64,000 bases of DNA from Zelopaecilomyces penicillatus (taxonomy: Eukaryota; Ascomycota; Sordariomycetes; Hypocreales; Pseudodiploosporaceae): contig VCCP01000004.1 of assembly GCA_005765155.1 (NCBI GenBank), forward strand, positions 2,046,001 through 2,110,000. The letters run 5' to 3'. The notes under the pieces were generated by a model. It was not told where the DNA came from and did no database searches. It was given only the letters and a program-made list of their open reading frames with translations. Below are positions 1-11,384 of the stretch, one piece after another (position 1 is the stretch's first letter; each line of letters begins with the position of its first letter). Both the position numbers and the translations under genes were made by a program.

Positions 1-1873
1 CACCGTATCAAATCCTGCGCGCGATTCAAAAGTAATTTACCACCCACATGGATCCATGATGGATAGGGAGGGGCCAGGGGGGCAATGTTTCGAAAAGCTG
101 TTCTCAGCTTCAGGACACAGTAATAACAAGCGGCAACAAGACAGCATGCACGAGCACATGTCGCCTTCACATTTCATTACGTCAGAGACCCGTGCTGAAA
201 TGCATTAGGCGTCCAACCCAGTGCTAATAACAGGACACTAGACGTGACTTATCACCAGAATTCACACGCCACGTCTTTGCCCCAGCTGTGTGCCAATTCC
301 TACTGCACCCACACACACGCATCTACACCACCACCGTCAAAAACAACATCCCATCCAAACTACATCCTCAACCACCATCTGAATCATCACTTCTCCTAAT
401 CTTTACAAAACTTGCAGCGCCCCGGAAAAGCTAGCCGCCAAACCCGGCAACGCCTCAGTCACCTGCGGCTCAAGCATCCAGAAAGCCCGCCCAAAAGGAA
501 CAATCACAACATCACCCACATACTACATGTAGCTACGGCACTGTGCATTCTGGTCTGGACGCAATCCAAATGCGGTCTGATGGCGAAGTGACGTCAGAAA
601 CAACAGAAACCGTTCAAGACACAAATCACATCACAACTTCCTTGTTCTCCCGGACCTAAATGGGATTGGAAATGAAGTGGGGAACGAAAAGGAAAACGAC
701 ACGGCCGGGACGGAACCTGAACAGCCGCCCCCCAACAATTAAGTTGGGTATTCATCTTTCGCCTGATACAGGTCAACTTACCAACTCGTCGATTGGAGGG
801 AGCGCTACACTAAACACAGCCGTAAAACTGCGGGATGGACCAGATGGGTTGGCGCGTCTTGAGGCTCGTTAGCAGTGTCTTGCATTTGTCGCACCGCCCC
901 ACCACCGCCTCGCACTTTGTATGACGCATTGCCAAGAGCCTGTCAAACAGCCTTCTTTCAACATCCAGCCAGTACACGATAAACAGTCGGGCACCGCTCA
1001 CCTAGGACGCGCATTTCTCAACGCTACGAACAAAGTAACAATTGCCCTGGTTTTGTAGATCCGGCTCATTGAGCTATTCCCAAGGTACCAAACAGAGGAT
1101 CCGTTTTTCTCCATTACCCACCGAACTATGGTGTTCAAATTGGGTAAGGTTACCTTAAACAACCAGCTATCATGCACCATGCAAACACGGATGCTGTATC
1201 CATAATGATTTCCTCATGTATGTCCGTAAGATAACTCCGTACTTTGAAATCGGTTGGGGGTTCACAAGTTCCCATGCTACAGGTCCAGTTCGCCTCCTCA
1301 CAGAAACAATCCCAAAACAGCAGCACCACCCACTCTTGGCGCAAAAGGTGAACCTGTCTACACCTAGACAAACCTGCGGATCGAGATTCAGCCTCCCTTT
1401 GCCCAATCATGTTCTGTCTCCGTGATCTCCGTTCTCGAAGCTTGATTGATCATCCCCCTCCAAGCCCGGCCTGTATATCCTCCGCACAAGGAGGTGGGTG
1501 TATTCATCAGCCCTGGCCTTGATGATCAACCTTTAGCTCGGGTGGCGGGGGCAAATGTCAAGTTCCCTCACACGTCGACCTAGTTGCTGGTTCGCTGCGG
1601 TCTGGTGGAATTTACTGCTTTCTGACCTCTCAATGCATACGGATTTGTCTTTTCCATTCAGTGTCGTAAGGTTGATCAGTAAAAAGGTGTTCTAGAATGG
1701 CTGTTTAGATATCTAAACCCAACAGTATAGGATGATATGTTTCTTATTGTCAAGCGGTAATTACATAAACAAGCGGGCTAATACCTACGAATACCATTGC
1801 ATATCTTGTGGTTCTCGATGCGTAGCGCATGCAACTCTAGCACAAGAACCAGTCCCCCCTATCACAAACACTC
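1..1873. other. Left-edge gene-free stretch
   Basis: No convincing complete gene is seen. The only coding-looking piece is on the minus strand at about 403-525, listed separately. The remaining open frames here are short, overlap on both strands and have no recognisable motif. Positions 1-400 are rich in CA/AC-type sequence, for example a run of CAC units near 300-330, as is common in fungal non-coding DNA. Confidence 0.6.
403..525 (-). other. Possible terminal exon or gene remnant
   Basis: Reading the minus strand, an open segment of about 40 codons starts right after an acceptor-like TAG near 526 and ends at a TAA at 405-403. It encodes a plausible hydrophobic/acidic mix, including GDVVIVPFGRAFW and LPGLAASFSGAL, that looks more like protein than random translation. 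A stop codon sits immediately upstream in the same frame, so if real it must be the last exon of a spliced gene. No matching upstream exon could be found between 530 and 1400. It could be a remnant or chance. Confidence 0.2.
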
Positions 1874-2967
1874 TCACAACTTAACCTCTGGCCCATTCCT
1901 TTCAGTATACTTCCTCAAATGGAACCCATGTCTCGGTGCATGCACCCGCACCGCCGTATCACCATCTGCCTCGACCTCAATGACCACCTCCTCTTGGTTG
2001 ACGGCCACCAGTGTGCCGACGTCCTTGTGCGACCTGCCCGTGTCTGCCGGATAAAGCGTAACCTTGTCCCCCTTTTGCAGCTTCAGAGCTACAACCACGG
2101 GGTCGTCCAAGTCGACACCGCCCTCGGCCTGGTGAAATGGTGATGTGGTAATCAGCTTCGCTGCCTCTTCTCCCGAGAGGGTCTTGGGCTTGCCGAGCTT
2201 GCTTTTGGCTGTCGAGACTGCTTTCTGGAACCTCTGGATCCATGCATAAACTTTGGGATACATTCTTGGCGAGAACATGTCTTCAGGAAGAGCCCCCGGG
2301 ATTCCAGAGAGCCAGTGAAGCGGCCAAACAGCCTCAATGTCAGCCAAGCTCGGCTCATCAGTCTTCAAAATCCAGTTTCTTCCATCGGCTAGCAGCGTCG
2401 TCTCCAACAAGGAAAATGCGGAGGTGAACTCCATCACCGCCTCCGGTCTGGCCCGCTGCATCGCCTCCTTACTCAGGTTGGCCCCCATAAAGTCACCTCG
2501 ATCTTTGTAGTAGGCTGGGTCATTGAGCAGTGGCAGATCTGTAGGGAGAAGCTGTACTGCCTTAGAAAATATGCCCCCGTCGATAATGAAGTGCGATAGG
2601 AGACGCTCCACGGCCTTCCCGTCAGCATCGCCGGCTCCTAAACGTGGTAGCGATGGAAACATGGCCTCGAGCTTGAGCAGCTGGAGACGTGTATCCAAAT
2701 AGACGTCCTTTCCAATTGTAAGAATGGGAATACGCCGATATGATACTCCAAGGCGTGCAACATCAGGCCTTGGCATCATACTTGGTTGAAGCTGGCAAAT
2801 TGACCCGGATTAGCACAGGCTCTTCAGTTTCAAAAGCTATACGGGACATCACGTTTTTATCTTACACATTGACTGTATGGTATACCCCGAAGAGTTAAGT
2901 ACCAAACAATTCGCCTCGCATACGGAGAGTACGAATAGTGGTACAACACGATCTCGTCGTCAGCCAT
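1874..2967 (-). CDS. Glutathione S-transferase-fold protein
   Basis: Two exons, 2967-2866 and 2791-1874, with a 74-nt GT..AG intron in phase 0 give 339 aa. The first exon carries the classic GST thioredoxin-fold start, with VLYHYSYSPYARRI followed by VWYLTLRGIPY at residues 7-31. The second exon continues with a RIPILTIG element, where the cis-Pro that binds glutathione is expected, and an all-alpha C-terminal region (YPKVYAWIQRF). The last ~90 residues, after KTLSGEEAA, form an extra tail predicted to be mostly beta (VVVALKLQKGDKVTLYPADTG). That is unusual for plain GSTs but fits the fungal subfamily with an added C-terminal domain. The start was chosen because the ATG at 2967 gives the full fold. 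A role in conjugation or detoxification is inferred from the fold only; substrate unknown. Confidence 0.85.
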
Positions 2968-3504
2968 GGCGTTGTTGACTTGAATGACAGTGCAGCTTAT
3001 TTGGATGTGACAATTTTATCGGTTTACAGCTCACAATTATAATGTAACAAAAAGATGTGGTGAACAACAACGTATTGAGAGTTCAAAGAGTTGCGAAGCC
3101 AACCAGTACATAACAACCTTCAGACCTCGGCTTTCCACCACTGAATGTGGGGTATTCCTACCTCGGCGGCCACCTTTCCTCAATCGGTGAACAACCAATG
3201 AGATGTTATGCATTGCCCAACTAGAGACCTTTGGTTATTAGCCCAAAGGTAAAAAAATCTTGCGGAATAGACAGGGCAATAGGTTTCAATTTTCTTAATC
3301 AAGTGAGTATATATGAACTGAATCTCAAATCTTGACTATCTGTTGTGGGTCTAACCTCATAATTAAGTGACGCCCTCGGTATGGAGTTTTCGGTTCTTCT
3401 TTCTCATAGCTACTTTTGGCCTCCCAGGTACCAAGCAAATCAAATGCAAATGCAAAGCACAAATTTTGGGAGATAGTTAACTTTCGAGAAAAAAACCCTC
3501 AAGC
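2968..3504. other. Intergenic, GST / zinc-knuckle genes
   Basis: Contains the upstream region of the minus-strand GST-fold gene and the 3' end of the minus-strand zinc-knuckle gene. No open frame, RNA gene or strong repeat is seen. It is moderately AT-rich. Confidence 0.6.
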
Positions 3505-5092
3505 TTACCAGCCTCCTGAGCTGACTTGCTCAACCTCTTGAGTAAAGCCACCGGCATCGTTGTTGACGCCCCAACCACCGCTGTCATTGTTGACATTGCT
3601 TGTGGTGTTGTCGCCGTTGTCGAATCCTTCAGATTCTTTCGGGGGCTGCTTGCAGCGCACTTTCGTGTGGCCGAATTCGTCACAATTGCTACATTGGACT
3701 TTGCTCCCTATCTCATTGTTAGCTAAAAATTAATGTGTGAATTCTCTCAAGTTAGCCATACAGTCTTTTGGCTCTGGGCAGTCTTTGCTAAAGTGGCCGT
3801 TCTTCTCGCAGTTGCGGCAAGTCACGGTATCCATGTTTCGTGGCTGGTCACACTCCTTCGCCATATGACCTTCTTCGCCACAATTGCGGCAGGCTCTTCC
3901 GCCGCCCTGTGGACAATCCTTTCCAAAGTGTCCCTCTGGAAGCAGTTAGCAACAGTTTTGGAGGTAATACAAAAAAAAATAAACTCACTTTCGTTGCACT
4001 TGCGGCATTCCACATTATCCATGTTGATGGGCTCTTCGCATTCTGCCACCTTGTGACCCGATTTGCTGACCTCTCGTTAGATATGTAGTCACAACGTGAT
4101 GCCGCAATAACACTTACCCGCAATTTTTGCATGCAAACTTGTCAACTCGGGGTTTGGTGCCTAAAAGTGTTAGTAAATATGTGCATAGCTGGAAGTGACT
4201 GAAACCATACAATCTCGCATGCGATGTCCCTCTTCCATGCAGTTATAGCAGGACAACTTGGGTTTGTCATCCCTTTCAACTCTCTCTTGAGTACATGCCT
4301 TTGTCGTGTGACCCATCTCTTCACAGTTGCGACACTTTGGGATTCCACTATCCACAACGTCTCCCGCATCATCTAGACGAGCAAGGATCTCTTCTTGAGA
4401 CTTTGGCCAGCCATCTATCTCGCGAGGTCGCTCGGGTTTGTCAGAGAAGCGGTACGATACAGTGTACTTCTTTCCCATGTTCCCTTGAAGGTCCATGTTT
4501 GTGAAGACACTAACAAGTGTGCGCTCGTTTGCAATCAGCCACAAGTTGATGTTTTGGTGGATTAGACTCTCCTGAAGTTCCCTGTAAGTCACGGATCCAC
4601 CAACTGCCTTGACATATTCTTGAACCGCTTCTTTGGCATCATCCATGTCTCTTTCCGACACAGCTTGTTTAAGCTTGTCCCATGCTGCTTCTGGCGTGGT
4701 GTCTGCGACATACTGTCGATTAATCTTGCGAGGGTTCTCGCAATTTCTTTTCATATGTCCTGAGATATTTCGATAAGTCCTAACTTCAGGCATCTTAATG
4801 CTAGAGGGGGTATAATACCTTCTTCTCCACAATTCTCGCAGAGCATTGGTGGCTTTGTAGGACAGTCTTTGATCATATGGCCCGGCTTTTTGCAGAACCT
4901 GCAGGTAACTTCCTGTGGGTTTGGACAGTCTGCACGCATGTGACTATTGGTTCAGGGTTAGCGAGCGAATGAGCAGTGGGAATGAGGCGCAAAGACATAC
5001 CCGGGTTCACCACAACCGAAACACTTGTCATCGGTAGGGTATTGTGTATCTCCGTTTGCAGAGTCACCTCCATAATCGGGGAAGTCTGCCAT
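3505..5092 (-). CDS. CCHC zinc-knuckle nucleic-acid-binding protein, CnjB/Gis2-like
   Basis: Seven exons were read by splice sites: 5092-5001, 4943-4819, 4759-4211, 4160-4118, 4065-3989, 3935-3762 and 3707-3505. They give 420 aa. Ten canonical CX2CX4HX4C knuckles are present: three at residues 24-79, two at 215-256 and five at 266-372. The first two sets are separated by a ~135-residue region without knuckles (80-214, KLKQAVSERDMDDAKEAV, helical). The tail is Gly/Asn-rich and ends SSGGW. Such proteins bind single-stranded RNA or DNA; yeast Gis2 and animal CNBP act in translation control. Fungal members with the central insert are often annotated 'zinc knuckle transcription factor CnjB'. The last intron has two possible acceptors. 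The one giving a 54-nt intron and KDWSKVQC was preferred over a 39-nt intron. Confidence 0.9.
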
Positions 5093-7188
5093 GTCGAGGC
5101 TGTTTGATGAGATTCAGAAAGATATGAGCTTGACTGAACACGGCGACTTCAACGTTAGTGATGTTACTGTTTAGATCAAGAGAGGAAATGGTGTGGATTT
5201 GCGTTCCGCCACCCGCCACGTTTGCTCCAGCGCACTGAGCTGGGAAGGGGGTTTCAGGAATTATTTAGGTAGGATCTTCTCCGCGGATGAGAATCAGCTC
5301 GCAGAGAGGGATCATTTCTGTGTGGGGTGTTGATGGAATTTAAAAGTGAGTTTGACAATACTAGCAAACAAGAATAGAGAACAAAGGAACGTGGAAGAAC
5401 AGATTGCTGAGGAAATAATAAACTCACACAGTGAACAGAATAATCTCAACCTGGCGATGCGAGCGGAAATTTTGTGTGTCAAGTATCGAGAGGAATGTCA
5501 GACGATGTGGCCAGTAGATCTCCAAACAGCATGCAAAAGGCAAGGATTGGAAGTTTGCCAAAAGGCCAAGTGAGCGATGAAGAAGGTGAGCGAAGGGAAG
5601 AGAAGCAGAAAGAGGAGAACGATGACCTTTTAAAAGAAGAAATCAGCTTAGCAGTGCCTTCCATTTACAGCTGATGCCACTTGCTGCTCTTGTTGCACCT
5701 GGCAACTGGAGGTGCGGTGAAGGCTGCCCACGCCGACTGCCACTTTGCTCATGGGCATCGACGTTATTAACCTTATACCTAAGGTACCTTAGGTATACAC
5801 AGGGCTATCAACAGCTGGAAGTTACTGGTTGAGTACGAGGCACAAAATACGACTGTGTACGAAAAAGATCTACTTCAGCAAGTTGAAATGGTGGTGTTGT
5901 TTCTATTTTCTAGGCGCAGACCAGAAATCCCGTTGCATCAACCTTGTCGGTAGGCGAGATTCGAGCAGCGCCTTTGCGTTCCGATCAGCAAACACGCTGT
6001 GGATAATTTCTGCACAATGAACAGTGTAAACTGTCTCTCCTGTATCTTCACCTCGTTTTGTTGATACAAAAGCCCATCTGCATGGAACCTTCTCAGTGGT
6101 TACCCTTGCCACATTCACAAGACGTCTGCTATGCACCCTATCTATTTTACCACAATAGCAGGCACTCGATTACCATGATAATGCAGTCTAATTTCTCGAG
6201 TATCACACTGTGACTGATTATAGTGCAACATGAAGCATTGCCTTGGCATAGATTAGCTTGAAGCATACTGGTTGGTGGCGTATAGGATGTTAACGTAGAC
6301 CAATCTAGCGATTGCAGCCCTGTTCACCAAAACACAAAAACGTGTGTCATTATGGCTCCCGATTTTGGAGTTGGAACTTGGCTTAAAGGATGGAATATAA
6401 GTTCCTTTTTCTTTTGTCTTTTATGATATTTCTGGAACGGACATGGTACAAAGGTTGAGGGGCATGTAATGTTCTAGACAGGTGTGCACAGAACATTATC
6501 CCAAGGATGACTTGGAATTAAATAACGCCACTCGGCATTTTGGATGGAGCCGTCAATTTTAATCGAAAAAACTCTATAAACCATGCAGATCAATCAAATG
6601 ACATTAGACAAGATCCCAGAGTTAGAGAGCCCGAATCAATCGTGAAAACTAACATACGAAAATGTTCTCTAGGGTAGCCTCGTCCGAATTGAGTAAGGTG
6701 TTCAAGAGCAGTGATGAATATAGGACGAAGAAGCTTATTAGTAATTAAATTTACTAGTAGTTCCCACTGATGTCAAATGTACCTGCGCTGTTGCATATGG
6801 TTCGAATATATGACTGTCATGTTGGTAATCGGCCTCATGACATAGGTTGTTTGTGACCCTTGCAAACGGCAGGGTGCTAGTGAGGGCTCCGCACTCGGAG
6901 GGGTTAGTTCGCTATCGATACTCTCCGTGCAGCGAAAAAGTTGAACCCCGCGGCAGTTGTGCGTGTGCCTGACAGCCATATTGACACTGTACTCAATAGT
7001 GGCAAAACGCACAGACTCACAGTCGTTGCTTGTTTAGATACTGTATGACTTGACTAATCCAATTATACACATCCCAAGTTGCTCTCTCCTAGTGAGAAGG
7101 GCTTGCCGTGCCTTACAAATACATCCTTCGAGTCTTCTTTTGCTATTCTCTCCAGTCTTGCCTACCGTTTGAACGTGTTGCAACTAAA
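5093..7188. other. Intergenic, divergent zinc-knuckle / DRE2
   Basis: A 2.1-kb divergent promoter interval. Short open frames between 5346 and 6136 are not convincing, lacking motifs and including overlaps on both strands. It holds the perfect palindrome at 5774-5797 and an AT-rich stretch near 6500-6760. Around 6873-6905 there is a GC-rich segment with a CTCCG/CGGAG inverted pair. Confidence 0.55.
5774..5797. repeat. Perfect 24-nt palindrome
   Basis: The 24 bases at this position equal their own reverse complement. The core is GGTACC, flanked by CCTAA/TTAGG and outer TATA. It lies about 680 bp upstream of the zinc-knuckle gene and 1.4 kb upstream of DRE2. It could be a homodimer-binding site or a cruciform-prone repeat. 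Shorter relatives (TACCTA/TAGGTA) recur in other gaps of the window. Confidence 0.8.
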
Positions 7189-8252
7189 ATGGCGCCGGCA
7201 ATCGTGATGATAGACCCGACCGATGACTCGATTCCCCTTGGGACAAACACCCAGCGCACTCTTCTACTTGCGCCGCCATCCCTCGCCTCACACCCCACTG
7301 CGCTCTCTTCTATCCTCAGCCAGTTTGAGCGCTCTACGACCGACCTGCAGATGATCGATCGCCTCTCGGCTGGGCTCGTCAGTCTTCCGTCTGCTACATA
7401 CGACAAAGTCTTTGTTCTTAGTGATGCGTCCTCTACATTGGGAGAAACCCTTCCTCTTCTCACAAGATCCGTGCTTGGTCCCGTAGCGGAGTCACTCAGA
7501 CCAAAGGGGCGAGTGCAAGCGCAAGATGGTACAAATTTGGAGACGTCGTCGCTGGCAAAGGAGGCTGTTTTGGCGGGGCTTATTGCTGGCAAAGGAGGTT
7601 TTGAAAAGCCCGACTATGGCAGTGAAGAAGGCACAGTCAGCCTTAAACTGAGTTTCAAGAAGAAGAACAAGGGTGAAGCCGTACCGGTAGCTGCTGTTAC
7701 ACCGGTGCAGACAAACGGGAGATCGATTAATCAAGATATCAAACCCTCTGTCCCTGCTGGTGTTGGCTTCATCGACCTGAGCGACGACCTCGACGACGAA
7801 TTCGACGACGACGAGATAATCGATGAAGATACTCTCATGACGGAAGATGACCTGAAACGGCCTATCAATATCCGTAAGTCTCTTTACGATATAAACCTAC
7901 AGCTTCTTCTAGGAGTGCTCCATTCTAACTTACAATCAATACAGCCCCTGAGTGCCAACCCAAGGCAGGCAAGCGACGTCGCGCATGCAAGGACTGCACT
8001 TGTGGTCTTGCGGAGAGACTTGCTGCTGAAGATGCCACCAAGCGCTCTGAAGCCGACAAAAAGCTTGAGAGCTTTAAACTCGCTGTCGATGATTTGACAG
8101 AGGTCGACTTCACTGTTCAGGGCAAGGTGGGCTCATGTGGCAACTGTGCACTTGGTGATGCTTTCCGATGTGACGGCTGCCCTTACATCGGGCTGCCTCC
8201 TTTCAAGCCAGGCGAGGATGTAAGGTTGCTTAACAATGAGGTGCAGCTATGA
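7189..8252 (+). CDS. DRE2: Fe-S cluster assembly protein Dre2 (anamorsin/CIAPIN1)
   Basis: Two exons, 7189-7873 and 7945-8252, with a 71-nt phase-1 intron (GTAAGT..ACAG), give 330 aa. Dre2 is the electron-transfer partner of the diflavin reductase Tah18 in cytosolic iron-sulfur protein assembly. The N-terminal ~130 residues match the degenerate methyltransferase-like domain. An acidic linker (SDDLDDEFDDDE) follows. The C-terminal CIAPIN1 domain has both cysteine clusters: C232-X10-C243-X2-C246-X-C248, the [2Fe-2S] site, and C293-X2-C296-X7-C304-X2-C307. The frame is open upstream of 7189 but has no ATG, so the start is the first in-frame ATG, in AAAATGG context. The gene is convergent with KEX1, 339 bp apart. 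Family assignment is secure. Confidence 0.96.
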
Positions 8253-8591
8253 TTAAATGGGGCATAATTCAAATTGGTATGGGTGACGGAGTCAAGGGTG
8301 GTTTATGGACTTATCTCGATGGTCGGGATTGGGATGCAAAAGGCAGGCATGGTAGTCGGACTATCATCGACACGACCAAGCTAGTGTCCTTGGTTTCTAA
8401 GAGTTTAGACATGGCGTTCTTCGGCGCAAAGAATACTTTTCTTTAGAATAGTACAGGAAATTTCTATCCGAGATACAAGATCAAGACTCCCATTTGCAAG
8501 AAACAATGTGGTACAGATAGTAAAATTTGCCACTTCCGCAAACCCGAAAACAAGAGATATCTAATATGAATACACTGAGGAGCCATAGGAT
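8253..8591. other. Intergenic, convergent DRE2 / KEX1
   Basis: Short convergent 3'-3' interval of 339 bp holding both 3' untranslated regions. No other feature is seen. Confidence 0.7.
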
Positions 8592-10622
8592 TTAACGGGA
8601 GCTGCTGCCGTTTTGACCCTCTTTGGGCTTATGTTTTTCCCTGACGTCCTCTTCGTCACTTTCTTCATCGCTGTCATCATCATCGCCAATGGCATACTTG
8701 CTGGCTGCCGTGGTTGGTGTGTGCACATGCAGATTATCCAACTCGCGCTCATCGAATGCCGCCGCCTCTATATCACCGTCGTCATGTTTCCTACGCAAGT
8801 CCTCAAGACGGGTAGTGCTGTGGCCAGCAGATTCGTTGCCACGGAGCGCACGGTACAAAGCACCAGCGCGACGTTCACGCCAGATGAAATATCCCCACGC
8901 CGCAGCGGCAATAATGACGATAACCAAGACGATTTCCCCAGACCTCTGATATGCTGCCCACTTGGCCTCATTTAGTTTATGCTTGGTTTCTTCTTCATTC
9001 GCATGGGTCTTGTTGGTGGCTCCACCGACAGTCGTCTGGGGGCCCTTTTCGCCGTCGATACGACTATCAGTAGGCTCGCCGCCAATGCTGCTAATGTCGA
9101 CTCCCATGAATCTGTCAAGCATATCGCGGGTGCGGCGAGGATAATCGAAGGGAACCATGTGAGAGGAGTTATAAAACAGAACGTAGGTCAGGTTGCGTGC
9201 CTCCTGCCAAAAGCCTGCTGGCTTGCCTTCAAAGGTCCAATCTCGACGAGGTGCCCAATTGCCTGGAGTTACCTCGAAGCCCTTGCCTCCGTTCCATTCC
9301 ATGTTACTGATCAATTTCTCTGTGCCAAGGTGGTTGCAGATAAGATCTTCGGCACCGGAAAACATGAGGATGGGAACTTCCTTGATAAGCCCTGGAAGGA
9401 GCTCGATAGAAGGCTTTCCAGTCTTCAACGACTTGAAAGCCGCTCCAACTACTCCACTGCATTCCTGCCAGCCGGTGGTCTTTTGTGAGTTGACATGCAA
9501 GGCGCGTGTGACTTCTGGTCGTCTAAGGTACGGCGTCACTGATTTCAGGTCTGGTGGCCAGTTCATGCCACAACTGGGGTAAGAGTCTTTCAACCGCACG
9601 TCATACATGTTGTAGCATGCATCGTCCCCGGTCCCCTTTTTAGTGAGCTGAAGAATTTTTGAAAGAATTTCCTCGCATTCGTTGTAGTCGACTAATCCAG
9701 ACTCTCTTGCAAGTCGAGCATCACAGATCCGTTGGTTGGCTTGGAGATCCTTTTCCATCTCGGACCCCTTCTTCACCAAGCCCTTTTCAACAGCGAATTG
9801 AAGATATGATGGGTACTGGTCAACTGGTGAGATCCACCCGTTGCCAATTAGCAAGCCCTTCAGACTCCAGGCTGCGCTGGCTTTGTTCTGACTGATTTTT
9901 TCCATGTTGCGATTCACGATTGCCTGGGCAATGTATGGAATATGTTGTCCGGCATACGATTCTCCCGCAATGTAAATCTAGCACTTGTCAGCAACTGTGT
10001 GTCAAGACTGGCAATTGTATTGGAAAACCCACGTCATCGTGTTCGTATTCGGGGAAGATTAAAAAGAACCTCTCCAGGAATTCGACGAACTGCTTGCCCA
10101 TAACCGTGAGTTCTTGGACATAGCTATCTGTATCGACGTAGCTAAAGCCAGTTCCAACAGGGTTGTCGACAAAGAGCAAGTTGGCGAATTCGTTCCAGGA
10201 TCCATTGTTCTCCACCAGAGTGTGGTCATTCTTAAGTCTGTAGGGCCCAATCTCCATGAGGGCACCGTCCTCGGAACTGCACCCTGGCCCGCCATTGATC
10301 CAGATGACGGTGCGCTGTCGGTTTGCGATGTGCTTATTCTGGAAGTGCCAGAAAAAGAGGTTTCCGTTATGCTCAGGGGTTACTTCGATGTGGCTACATA
10401 GGACACGAGAATCGTCAGCTTCATTGGCGCAAACCTCCAAGAAACAAAGCCTTACCCAGCATGCATCTTAATCGGATGTGAATTCTTCGGTAGTCCAGGC
10501 AGATCGCGCACGTAAAAATCGGCGGCGGATGGGCCTGCAGCGGTGGTCGTGACCGGCCCCAAGGACAACAGGAGCATGGCCAGCCCGCGCGTGGCGGCCG
10601 ACCAAGTCCACGGCGACGGCAT
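8592..10622 (-). CDS. KEX1: Pheromone-processing carboxypeptidase Kex1
   Basis: Three exons, 10622-10456, 10393-10033 and 9977-8592, with introns of 62 and 55 nt, give 637 aa. This is a serine carboxypeptidase of the late Golgi that trims C-terminal Lys/Arg from secreted peptides after Kex2 cleavage. The signal peptide (GLAMLLLSLGPV, about residues 13-24) is followed by the oxyanion motif WINGGPGCSSEDG. The catalytic triad is Ser183 in GESYAG, Asp387 in SGAEDLICN and His449 in SSHMVPFD. A membrane segment is at about 524-542 (IVLVIVIIAAAAWGYFIW). The cytosolic tail ends in a highly acidic stretch (GDDDDSDEESDEEDV) typical of Kex1 and thought to aid Golgi retention. Length matches fungal Kex1. 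It is divergent from SFM1. Confidence 0.97.
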
Positions 10623-11384
10623 GATTGAGGGCCAAAAGCTGGCAGCTCAGATGGGAGAAACAGCGAAGAGAGGTAGCACGGCTGCCCCTGTTATGATGCC
10701 GCTAAATCATTGATGTGACAGCGAGGCAGCGATAAAGGCGATGATGGACGACGAGATTGCTGCCGGTAGGAGGCGAGTCAGTAATGTGGCCGAGTGGATC
10801 TTGTTCCAGCTGAATCCCAATTGCGACGAGAGCTGGGAGTGGCTGACGAGTTAGGTGTACATATGCTAAGAGGTATGGAGGCTGGTGGGGATGTGGCTCA
10901 GTGGCTCAGGCTGCTGCCTCACAGCGATCTTTGTGGCACAGGTCTCCTACATAGGTACCTACTACTAGTAATACCATCAGAATGTACCTGGAGCCTATTT
11001 AGTTAACTGCAAAATGTATGAAGACTAAAATAATTGCCCTTCATTTTAAAATAGTGATGAAGGAATGTTGAGTATTCTTGATAATTTTTTTCTTGGGTCT
11101 GGCTTCTCCTGGGAAGTTGCGGGTGCGCACACCAGAAGGCCAGCTTGTGAGGGCAAAACACTCCGCATTGTTCACAAAATGGCAGTAAAATATATCGCCT
11201 GGAAAAGTCAATCAGATAGAGCAGCATTGGCCTTGTGCCTGACACCTTACAAACTTTCGAGGAACTATAAGCTAAACGTTCTCTCCCTAAACAACAACTG
11301 CCTCTTCGGATCAGCTACCAAGTTCATTTGTAAAGACCTTTGTTACAGCTATTTGCGTCAGTATCGTCGCTAAAATCAGTGTCA
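10623..11384. other. Divergent promoter, KEX1 / SFM1
   Basis: A 762-bp divergent promoter region. It contains a TAGGTACCTA motif near 10952 and an AT-rich part at 11020-11100. No gene is seen. Confidence 0.6.

Noticed and set aside
3707..3761. 39-nt last intron of the zinc-knuckle gene with acceptor at 3723
   Set aside because: It is shorter than usual fungal introns. The acceptor at 3708 gives a 54-nt intron in the same frame and a more family-like sequence (KDWSKVQC).
5346..6136. Small ORFs between the zinc-knuckle gene and DRE2
   Set aside because: Short, without motifs, and overlapping frames on both strands; no splice structure that joins them into a protein.
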